A DNA stretch of 64,000 bases. Origin: Cladocopium goreaui. Its lineage: Eukaryota; Sar; Dinophyceae; Suessiales; Symbiodiniaceae. The position numbers were made by a program, and so were the translations under genes. Shown piece after piece: positions 46,207-54,589 of this stretch (positions within the stretch are counted from its first letter, which is position 1; each line of letters begins with the position of its first letter). Where the stretch lies: positions 12,719-76,718 of the forward strand of contig CAMXCT020000133.1 in assembly GCA_947184155.2 (NCBI GenBank). The letters are read 5' to 3'. A model generated the notes under the pieces. It worked only from the letters and a program-made list of their open reading frames with translations, was not told the DNA's origin and did not search any database.

Positions 46207-46381
46207 CTATGTGTCTGTCCAGAAATGGGGTATACCCACGGTTACAGTCCTTTTACTAGAATGATGATAAATCATGATTAAATTCCATTGCCCTAATCCA
46301 TTGTTCATTGGTTAACCCCCTATTGTTGTTGAGTAAATCCATGTTGCCGTTGTCGTTGCTGTTGTTGTCGTTGTTCAGTAC

Positions 46382-46450
46382 ATCGCAAATGTGGATGAGT
46401 TCATCCCCACGATCCACCAAGCGACCACCATTTCGATGCGCTTCTCCGGG
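46382..46450 (-). CDS. Exon of unrecognised minus-strand gene
   Basis: Exactly 23 codons, PGEAHRNGGRLVDRGDELIH then ICD, between acceptor CCTCCCCAG and donor GTACTG. Confidence 0.65.
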
Positions 46451-46616
46451 CTGGGGAGGAAGGACAACACCTAGCTGTCGGGATGGCAGCTTCACCCGGT
46501 TCAGTTCTTAAAAACAAGAATGAATATGAATGGATCTGATGTGTAGATATATCATGATATATCTAGTAGGATATTGCTGGGATATTGAGATGAGTGTAGT
46601 TTCGTATCCGTTTCAC

Positions 46617-46869
46617 CAAATATTTTCAGACACAAAATACCCTCTGGTAAACTAACAGTTTGCTATTGACATGGCCATAGAAATAGTGGATTTACCCATT
46701 AAAATGGTGATTTCCCATAGTTTTTCGTTAATGTTTACCAGGCCGGTAGTAGCTCCTCCCACGTTCTTTCGAGCTGCTAGAGAGAGCACCACCACATCAA
46801 AGGACGTTGCGACAAGACCCTGGCGAAGTGCAGTCGGGCTGGGACCATCTTCCAACGCCAAAGGCAACA
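46617..46869 (-). CDS. Exon split by an IE-A insertion
   Basis: After acceptor CGATCATAG the frame reads LPLALEDGPSPTALRQGLVA then TSFDVVVLSLAARKNVGGA. Removing the element continues it as TILCLKIF to a GTGAAA donor at 46616. The element's own CTG|GTAAAC with acceptor CCAGAG|GGTA (intron 46642-46738) keeps the frame and adds four codons. Confidence 0.55.
46638..46748. mobile_element. IE-A copy inside an exon, CCGGCC end
   Basis: TACCCTCTGGTAAACTAACA at the left; right end ...ATGTTTACCAGGCCGGTA. Confidence 0.85.
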
Positions 46870-46891
46870 TCTATGATCGCTATGGGGAATC

Positions 46892-46997
46892 TACCCTCTG
46901 GTAAACTAACATAGCTATGGAAAATCACAATTTTCAATGGGTAAATCCACTATTTCTATGGCCATTTTCAATAGCTATGTTAAATTACCAGAGGGTA
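46892..46997. mobile_element. IE-A copy
   Basis: TACCCTCTGGTAAACTAACA at the left, ...TTAAATTACCAGAGGGTA at the right. It lies only 22 bp from the exon ending at 46869. Confidence 0.85.
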
Positions 46998-47074
46998 TCC
47001 ATGAAGTGATGTGGAGAACCAACTATTTGATTTCCTAGGGAAACCATTGGTTTGCCACATCCATGTTAGTTTAC

Positions 47075-47151
47075 CCTGGATAACATTGAAACAAAGTGCA
47101 ACCATTGGGTGGATCATCATTTACCAAACCGAGGTTTACCCGGAATGGCTC
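47075..47151 (-). CDS. Exon ending in an IE-A-like donor
   Basis: Acceptor TATAGCCCAG, then EPFRVNLGLVNDDPPNGCTL and FQCYP, ending CCAGG|GTAAACTAACATGG. The donor matches the start of an IE-A terminal repeat although only a remnant of the element remains. Confidence 0.55.
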
Positions 47152-47685
47152 CTGGGCTATATACAAAAAAATCACTTGCCGAGATCAATGATATATAATG
47201 ATAGCGACTAAATGACAATTAGTTCAGTTTACATCGTTGTTATGATACAGTAACTCAGTTGATGCAATGATTGTTAGTTGAAAAATGTTTATAGTGATAG
47301 CATGATACTGGACTCAGCCTCTTATTTGATTTATTTGTATCATGTATGTTCATCTTGTCACATTCTCTCTGTTCTTCCAACCCCCCAAAATATCCCTCAA
47401 ACAAATTGTACACAGAATTCTTGGAGTAGCCGCTTCTAAACCCCAAACTATCTATTGGGTTCCTGTCCATGCCATCCAATCCTCAAATGACACAACACTG
47501 TCAGGCCCATCTCCGAATCTTCCCTTTGCTCACCATTACTCATGTTGAGGTATAGGTCACGGCATCACCCAAATCAATGGCTAAGCAGCTCAACTGATCT
47601 GATTTTATGGTTTTTTTAATTGCTTGGGAATGTTGTGAGTCCCATTGTTGGGAGCCACTGGTCACATCGCATCTGTTGTTTCAGC

Positions 47686-47743
47686 CGCACGGCACCTCCA
47701 ACTTCCCGTCCTTCACGCAAAGGGGGGACTCCGCGTCGGGTGC
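47686..47743 (-). CDS. Exon of unrecognised minus-strand gene
   Basis: Acceptor TGATGTCAG, then APDAESPLCVKDGKLEVPC, ending TGCG|GCTGAA (GC donor). Another frame is open longer (GTRRGVPPLREGREVGGAVR) but has poorer codon choice. Confidence 0.55.
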
Positions 47744-48109
47744 CTGACATCAGCCAGTCTTGGATGATTTTGAGGTCCATCAGTGTCCAAAAAACCACCA
47801 CATAGGTGCAAGAAACCATGATTTGTAATGGTTTGTCTGACAATGTCAAACATTCAGAAAAAAAAATGCGGTTAAAGACATGATTTTGCCTGATCATTTG
47901 ATGGCCATAGATGGTATACAACCTATTTTCAGACACAGCCATAGGTGGCCAGGGGTTGGAGACCATGTGGGTCTGTCTGGGTTCTCATCATGTTGGGGGT
48001 GTAGCCCATTTTCAGGCCCATGTCATGAGTTTGCGCAAGTCAAACTATACAGAACTGATCCATCCTGGTTGCTATCTATGGAAATTCATATTTGAGACAC
48101 CCAGTTTTC

Positions 48110-48185
48110 CGCCCGCCGCCCCACAGCTGAAGCGCCGCGCAGGATTTCTTGAAACCATCCAGCAAACTTTGGCTGACTGCTGAAT
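48110..48185. CDS. Candidate exon, strand uncertain
   Basis: Plus: acceptor GCCGCCCCACAG, then LKRRAGFLETIQQTLADC and a stop, which would be a last exon. Minus: after ATTCAGCAG, VSQSLLDGFKKSCAALQLWG. A further minus candidate (NQSLEMLLHIRRRTFERW) lies at 48378-48440. Confidence 0.3.
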
Positions 48186-48780
48186 CCTAACTCCTACACT
48201 GATGGGCCCCTACTTGTTATACAGACACATAAATGTGGAACATTCACTGCTTATTGATCATGTTCAGGGGGTTCTCTATGACTTGTCCTTATATAAGTTA
48301 TGTTCCCCAATGTGTTCTCCAAATTTGCATGTCAATGTACAACTGGGGAATAGGGGCCCATCATATGACCGCAACATCTATGGCCATCTTTCAAAGGTTC
48401 GCCGACGGATGTGGAGCAGCATCTCCAACGATTGGTAAGTTAAGCAAAGAAGTGTTCGGTCTATTAATAAAACAATGACAGCCCCATCAATATACGCAAC
48501 GAAAATCAAGTAACCCCGCAACTGGATATAAAAGTAGCTTGTAATTTATCACTATTTTGGGTGGGACTTTGCTTAGATCGGTAAATCAAAAGAACATAAT
48601 ATATATATAATTATATATATATAATTATAGGCATTGGCCCAATTGCCTACCAGAGGTTTGCCCGTTAGCACTGAAGGTTGGGATACTGTAGACTCGCAAT
48701 GGTTCTTCCTTTGTTCGGGTGCCCAAATCCCTCCATCGATGCTCGTATCTCTGGGGTTTTCCAAGTGATTCGCAAGATTG

Positions 48781-49713
48781 ATGAGACGCTTTTTTCATGT
48801 ACCAGACATCCCAACTGCACTTCGGCGCTTCTCGCTGGGGCTGATCTTGCATTGGGGTGCATCAGTGTGTATGATGCGAAGGTCATGGAATGTGGGGACA
48901 TTTTGTGTCTCCTTTTGGATGAAGCAGCTTGGTGGAAATTCAATTCCCGATTTGGGAAACTCCCTGTCACCCAAAATTGTCGAACTGTGCGCTGGCACTG
49001 GCGCGATGAGCATGGGAGCTAAGTACCTAGGGGCCGACCCCATCTTGGCTGTTGATTGGAATCCCAAAGTTGTTGATTTGTTGTCAGCCAACCACCCTGG
49101 CACCACCCTTCAACTTGACCTGACCAGCAGTGATGCAGCTCGGCAGATTCATGCCGCTTGTGAGGGCAGACCAGGAACCATCTTCATGGGCTTCCCCTGC
49201 CAACCACATTCTCAACAAGGCCAGCAGTTGGGCTGTGGTGACTCACGTGCTGAAGTGCTATGGCATGGTTTGCACATCGCCTTCATGCTCCAAACACAAT
49301 CCCTCATCTTGGAGTGCACCCCCTTGGCCGGGGACAACATCGAGATCCAGAACAGCCTAGCTTCCTTAGCTGCAGCAATGGGTTGGGTCGTCAAGACGGT
49401 TGTCATTGATTTGTTGGATGTTTGGCCTTGCAAACGACAACGTTGGTCGGCGCTTTTGTTTCCCAGTCAGTGGAATCAAATTGGGCTACCGCCTTGGGAT
49501 TTGCATTCACCATTTGATAGCATTCAGACAATCCTGTCAACCTGGGGTCAGTGGCCATTTGAAGACGAAATGGATCTTCGATTGACACCTTGGGAAATGG
49601 AACTCTACCATGATGTCAGTTTCGGTCACGACCGTCGAGAGCTGGCGCTGCATTGCACGGCAGCCACCATCCTGCATTCGTATGCGAATGCACTGGGCCC
49701 TTGTCCCTGCTGA
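48781..49713 (+). pseudogene. Cytosine-5 DNA methyltransferase, catalytic part
   Basis: Transfers methyl from S-adenosylmethionine to cytosine in DNA. Counting from the TTG at 48778, residues 68-95 hold the SAM-binding motif I (VELCAGTGAMSMG...AVDWNP). Motif IV is GFPCQPHSQQG with the nucleophile Cys141 in PCQ, motif VI is LECTPLAG (Glu179), and motif VIII is KRQRW near 219-223. The frame ends at TGA (49711-49713) in the target-recognition region, but the same frame continues after it, so this is one gene broken by a nonsense codon. The true start is unclear: a different frame is open over 48678-49022 and could encode the N-terminus through a frameshift near 48950. Confidence 0.85.
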
Positions 49714-52700
49714 TGCCGGCATCGTGGATTTCATCTCCTGACTCTTCGAACTGGGGGACTTCGTGGACAATATGTCATTTCGAAGGAGACGGGGGCACCA
49801 CGATTTTTGCACCCCAAAGAAGCCGCACTTTTGGTGGGCGTACTGGGCAGTTATGAGTTTGTCCATGAAGTCAGAACTTCCCTTGCCATGTTGGGACTAG
49901 TAGCTTCACCACTACAAGTCATCTGGATTTACGGACATCTCCTGCGTAACCATCGCATCACCTGTCAGAAGCTCCCTTGTCCCAGAGTCGAAGACTGGCT
50001 ACGTGCCTATATGGGAGAATTGATGACTCAGGCATCTCTTGGATTTTCACCAGTTCCCACTCCATGGACTTTGGACTTTTCCCTGCTTGGGTCATCAATG
50101 TCACTCAGCATTAACCAGCCCAGAGTTTCAGTTGCACAACTGCTGCAAGCGGAACGCATCTCCTTGAACTGGAATGAAAGTATCTCACTCTTTCACCAGG
50201 AGAAACGGCTTGGACTTGACGCCTTCTTGACTGCAGCAACTGAGACCTCCATCCAGCTTCACCTTCAGGCCGGCCAGGATGACAGAAAGCAACCTACCCA
50301 GGCCATTGTCATTGCCATCCAACATCAAGATCACCATCAAGTTCACCTGGTTCCACCAGGCAGCTTCCTCTTCGAGATCTTGGCTGAAATTGGACTGCCA
50401 TTGGTCAGAAGGGTGTTGGACATCCATGACAAGATCCTGCCGGTTGACTTGAGGATTTGGCACCCGATTGCTGTCAAGACTTTGACGGAAGCACCATGGC
50501 ACCAACCATCTGGTTACTTCCGCCTGGCCCATGGTCCTTCTCTTGACCCACAACGTGGTTTACACGATGGCCAAATCTGGGCTGGAATTTGCCAACTCAC
50601 TCAGGCTGTATTTGGACACTGCTGTCCAATGATGATCATCCATCCTGCGCTGGTTCCGGCACTCATGCATCATTGGATCTCTCCGATCCATGTCCAGCAA
50701 TTGCAGCTTCAATTCCAAAAGACCAACAAGGAGATCATCTGCATCGCCGAGATTGATGGCCACTGGATTTTGCTCTATGGCCGAGAACACAGGCAATGTC
50801 TCCAATGGATTTTGCTGGATGGCATCCAGACCAACCTCAACACCAAGGCCTTGGACTTGATGGCCAATCTCTCAACCATCCTGGGTTTGGACTTTTGCCC
50901 TCCTCTCTCAGCATGCTGGACACAGCAGTTGGAAAAGCACACATGTGGCACTGTTGCCCTGGCACATCTTTTCATGTTGCTGAACCCTGGATTTATGGTT
51001 CCTGCAACTGCGATTACCTGTCTCCACGACTGGATTCTGCAACAGCTCCCATTGCAGGGCAGCATCTTTGCCACAGGTCTCAATGAGCTCTCAACGGATC
51101 AGAAGGAGAAGCTCTGCCGACTTCTCCAAGAACACGGAGTTCCTGAGTCCAAAGTACCAGAACGAGTTCAACAAGTCATTCAGAAGCTGGGGGTCCCGGC
51201 CATTGTGGCTGCCTTTGTGGCAAAGAATAGCTGGTCTCATCTCAAAGCATCAGCCAACAAGCCTGGGATCGCTCTTCGTCTTGTACTACCTGACGAATTG
51301 GCACGACATGCTGAGCGAACTGCGATCTCAAAATATGGAGCTGGGATCTCAAATCACAAGAACAAGAAGAAGACAGAGAAAGGACCTGAACCAATCCCTT
51401 CTCTTGATCACACTGACTTCATACTACAAGCAGGGCACTTCAAGGATGAAGATGGTACTGCATTGTCCCAGATCTCCTTTGCGGACATTGAAGCTGAAGC
51501 GGGGGGCATTGCCATTGCGACAGTTCAACAAAGCCAACAATGGCTTCAGCAGACATCTTCCATCAGCTCGCAAGCCCTCGCTATCCTGACCACTGAGGAA
51601 TTACCCTCGGAACTGAGGCTCAAGTATGACATCTCCAAGACATCTTTTCCCGCCACCTACAAGGGCACTGGCGAACCCGTTCTGATCTTTGGCTGCCTCA
51701 AAAATCTGGGCGACAAGAAAGTCAACCGACATCAAGCAGGTGAATTGGCCCAGATTGACATCATCCCAAATGTTGTGGTCAGGCTCCATGTTTACCGTGA
51801 TGAACTTCAAGCTCCATGGCAAGACTTGGTCAAATCTCCGGTTCGCCTGTTGAGCACTCTTCTTCTACCTCTTCAACTCTGTGCGGGAGATGGTTGTGGC
51901 CATGATTGCAGCAAGACCCATCCGGCAGTTGGAGAAACACTTGACTCTGTCATCATGGAAGTTTGGGGCAGATCCTTTGGGAAGATAGAGGGTGGCAGAA
52001 TTGGAGCTCCTGAAGCTTCCTACTTCTCTGTCTTTCTTCGGGTCCCTGAAACTTCATTGAGGCAATTGCTACAATCCAATGTTCAGGGCATCTACATGGA
52101 TCCACGACAAGACAGGGGACCAGATGATCGCTTCCGGGTTGTGTGGCTCACTTCACGCACTCTTGTTGAAGCCCAACATGCTTGCAAGACCTGCCTCAAA
52201 GCACTTGGACTTGTGCGTCTTCGCTTCAAATACGGCCTCAGAGTTGCGGCAGCTGACGAAGAAATGGCCTTCAAGCAGCTGAAGCCAGATGCCACATTCA
52301 TTGCAACCAGAGTGCAACGTACCTTTCAGCTGTTCCCTCTGCCGCATAGGCTGCAAAGAGCAGGCCTGATCAAGATCCTGAATGAACTGCAGTGGACAGC
52401 AAAACCGCTGCAACCTGGCCGTGGACAACAAGATGGAATCTCATGGCAGGTCGGATCTACAGACCCGCCTCCAACTACAGTGTTCACCAGCTTTGGCAAG
52501 GAGGTTCTGATCACAGAAACCACAAAGAAAGCGGTCGAGGTGAAGCCAGTCACGTTCTTGGCCTCTTCCAAAACTCAGAAGCACTTGCGTGCTGAAGCTG
52601 GCACATCCTCACAAACTATCACAAATGCTGACCCTTGGCAAGATGTGGATCCATGGATGAGTTGGCGGCCAACCTCCACTGAAGCGCAGCCGCCGAAATC

Positions 52701-53151
52701 TACCTCAGGCAAGAGTCATTTGGCTGAGGTCACAGGCCAACTACGAGAAGAGCTGCAGGCATCCTTTCGAAAGGAACTTGACGAGTTCAAGCAGAACCAG
52801 GATGCCACAATGCAAGACACTGCAGCACCTGCGACAGAAGATCGCTTTCGACGATTGGAGACCACCATGGGGGAAATCCAAGCACAGCAGAGCCAATTCA
52901 ACCAATGGTTTACTCAAGTTGGCCAAGCATCTTCTGCTACGGAGAATGCCATCCAGACGATCAACTACACCTTGAGCACTCATCAACAAGAGCTTCAAGG
53001 CTTGCACCATGAGATCAAGAACGTTTCTGACACCATGGAAGCCACCTTGCAGAAGACATTGGCCAACCATCAATCTGATATGTCATCAGACTTTGCTGCC
53101 AGATTCGACAAGCTTGAGGCGATGTTTGCGAAGAAGCAACGCAGTGAATGA
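49714..53151 (+). CDS. Polyprotein: DNMT C-terminus, Ulp1-like segment, coiled coil
   Basis: In the same frame as the methyltransferase, directly after its TGA. It opens with RGQYVISKETGAPRFLHPKE and LGLVASPLQVIWIYGHL, which match DNMT motifs IX and X, so the enzyme ends near 49950. Around 50600-51000, IDGHWILLYG, CLQWILLDGI and TQQLEKHTCGTVAL give His, Asp, Gln and Cys in the order of Ulp1/C48 cysteine proteases. A Cys/His patch CAGDGCGHDCSKTHP lies near 51880-51925. A basic region VQRTFQLFPLPHRLQRAGLI near 52310 recalls ORF1-type proteins of dinoflagellate elements. From about 52740 to 53140 the sequence is a Gln/Glu-rich coiled coil. The stop at 53149 may be the natural end. Confidence 0.8.
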   Translation, partial: CRHRGFHLLTLRTGGLRGQYVISKETGAPRFLHPKEAALLVGVLGSYEFVHEVRTSLAMLGLVASPLQVIWIYGHLLRNHRITCQKLPCPRVEDWLRAYMGELMTQASLGFSPVPTPWTLDFSLLGSSMSLSINQPRVSVAQLLQAERISLNWNESISLFHQEKRLGLDAFLTAATETSIQLHLQAGQDDRKQPTQAIVIAIQHQDHHQVHLVPPGSFLFEILAEIGLPLVRRVLDIHDKILPVDLRIWHPIAVKTLTEAPWHQPSGYFRLAHGPSLDPQRGLHDGQIWAGICQLTQAVFGHCCPMMIIHPALVPALMHHWISPIHVQQLQLQFQKTNKEIICIAEIDGHWILLYGREHRQCLQWILLDGIQTNLNTKALDLMANLSTILGLDFCPPLSACWTQQLEKHTCGTVALAHLFMLLNPGFMVPATAITCLHDWILQQLPLQGSIFATGLNELSTDQKEKLCRLLQEHGVPESKVPERVQQVIQKLGVPAIVAAFVAKNSWSHLKASANKPGIALRLVLPDELARHAERTAISKYGAGISNHKNKKKTEKGPEPIPSLDHTDFILQAGHFKDEDGTALSQISFADIEAEAGGIAIATVQQSQQWLQQTSSISSQALAILTTEELPSELRLKYDISKTSFPATYKGTGEPVLIFGCLKNLGDKKVNRHQAGELAQIDIIPNVVVRLHVYRDELQAPWQDLVKSPVRLLSTLLLPLQLCAGDGCGHDCSKTHPAVGETLDSVIMEVWGRSFGKIEGGRIGAPEASYFSVFLRVPETSLRQLLQSNVQGIYMDPRQDRGPDDRFRVVWLTSRTLVEAQHACKTCLKALGLVRLRFKYGLRVAAADEEMAFKQLKPDATFIATRVQRTFQLFPLPHRLQRAGLIKILNELQWTAKPLQPGRGQQDGISWQVGSTDPPPTTVFTSFGKEVLITETTKKAVEVKPVTFLASSKTQKHLRAEAGTSSQTITNADPWQDVDPWMSWRPTSTEAQPPKSTSGKSHLAEVTGQLREELQASFRKELDEFKQNQDATMQDTAAPATEDRFRRLETTMGEIQAQQSQFNQWFTQVGQASSATENAIQTINYTLSTHQQELQGLHHEIKNVSDTMEATLQKTLANHQSDMSSDFAARFDKLEAMFAKKQRSE
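50600..51000 (+). other. Ulp1/C48-like cysteine protease signature
   Basis: Counting from the TTG at 49807: His319 (GHW), Asp338 (LLDG), Gln373/374 and Cys380 (HTCGTVAL). Order and spacing resemble Ulp1-family deSUMOylating-type peptidases. Similarity outside these residues is not established. Confidence 0.5.
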
Positions 53152-53169
53152 CTAGGGGGCTACAGCTCA

Positions 53170-53475
53170 TTGACTCCAGGTCTGAAACTCCTCAGCGGCA
53201 TCGGCCGTTTTCTTTTCTTTTTGGGGCTTTTGCCAATTGCTTTTGCGAATGAGCTCTATAGCACCATTGATGTTCCGTATGTGGCAGTGAACGTGAACAT
53301 CCCCTATGGTGTGCAAGGATCAGTTGAAGAATTGCTGATTCTGACCCACATGCCGGACATCTCAGTTGGTGATCATTTGGAATTTCATCATCACACAGCC
53401 ACCACTCCACAAGTTCACCAATGTTTAGAGCACTTTTGGAAACCACGGTGGACCTGTGAAAATTTGCAAAAGTGA
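53170..53475 (+). CDS. Start of second frame: signal-like leader and RT N-terminus
   Basis: Same frame as the block before, after the stop at 53149. Begins with a hydrophobic stretch (LSGIGRFLFFLGLLPIAFA) and ends with CLEHFWKPRWTCENLQ, which belongs to the N-terminal part of the RT. It runs into TGA, and the RT continues in another frame; the short A-rich site at 53466-53475 is the likely frameshift. No endonuclease motif lies between the leader and the RT. Confidence 0.6.
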   Translation: MTPGLKLLSGIGRFLFFLGLLPIAFANELYSTIDVPYVAVNVNIPYGVQGSVEELLILTHMPDISVGDHLEFHHHTATTPQVHQCLEHFWKPRWTCENLQK

Positions 53476-54589
53476 AGATACATGGCAACGCATGGCCAAC
53501 TTTGTCCAAGCGTTCATGCCCAAGTTGCCTTTGGTTGTTCCTCCTTTGACGGTCGAAATGTGGAAGAAGGCACTGCAACGTTTCAGACCTGCAGCTGCGC
53601 GTGGTGCGGATGGGTGGGCACGTTCAGACTTGCTCAACATGTCACCCTTCCACACTAAACAGCTGATTGCGCTTTTGTCTGCAATTGAAGACAACCAGAC
53701 TGAGTGGCCGAAGCAACTTTTGGAAGGATTGGTCATTGCCATTGCCAAGTGCGATGATGCACATCGCCCCAATGAATATAGACCTATCGTCTTACTCTCC
53801 ATCATCTACAGATGCTGGGCTTCTCTTAGAGCACGGCAGATGCTGGCACAACTGGAGATGTACATCCACAGTGATGCGCATGGTTTCCTGCCTTCACGTG
53901 AACCGGGGCAAACCTGGCTTCATATTCAAGCTGCAGTTGAGACAGCCATCCAATCCAAACAGCAATTGGCTGGCATTGGCACTGACTTTGTCAAGGCTTT
54001 CAACTGCATCAGTCGTAAGCCACTCTGGTTTCTTGCGGAAGCGGTAGGGATTCCAAACACCTTGCTGCATCCATGGCGAAGTTTTGTCCAGAAGTTTACC
54101 AGACGGTTTGTGGTATGCAATGAAGTCAGCAACGCCCATCTCTCCACCAGAGGTTTTGCTGAGGGTTGTCCTTTGAGCGTGTTGGCAATGGTATTGGTTG
54201 ACTGGAGTTACCAATTATACCAGATGCATTTTGCTCCGGCTGTTCGCCATTTTTCGTTTGTTGACAACATCTCCATGTTGGCTCGTCAAGCACATTTGGT
54301 GGCATGGGCTTTTTTCACCTTGCGTGCTTTTCTCACCATGTGGGGCCTTACCTTAGATTTAGAGAAGACTTATGCTTGGGCCACCACAACTGAAGGCCGC
54401 AAGCAATTGGCCCAACTGAATGTGAAGGTAGTGGAAGACTTTGGTGAACTTGGAGGTGCACTCTCTTTCACTGCAGCGCATCGAGTGCGTGCAAAGCGGG
54501 GTGAAGCACTGCTAGAGCGATGGCAACACTTGAGACGCTCAAAGGCGCCACTGTCACAAAAATTGAGGATTCTCCCAATTGTCTTTTAG
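53456..54589 (+). pseudogene. Reverse transcriptase
   Basis: Copies element RNA into DNA. Numbered from 53456: ARGADGW (48-54, block 1), YRPIVLLSIIYRCWASLRAR (108-127, block 2), HGFLPSREPGQTW (142-154, block 3), GTDFVKAFNCI with catalytic Asp177 (motif A), RGFAEGCPLSVLAM (232-245, motif B), and FVDN at 268-271 in place of the usual [YF]xDD (motif C). From memory, related dinoflagellate RTs also have Asn here, so it may not mean loss of activity. The frame ends ILPIVF-TAG (54587-54589) and goes on as AKAMHGTLS in the same frame. A Trp (TGG) at the stop would fit the family pattern. Confidence 0.85.
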
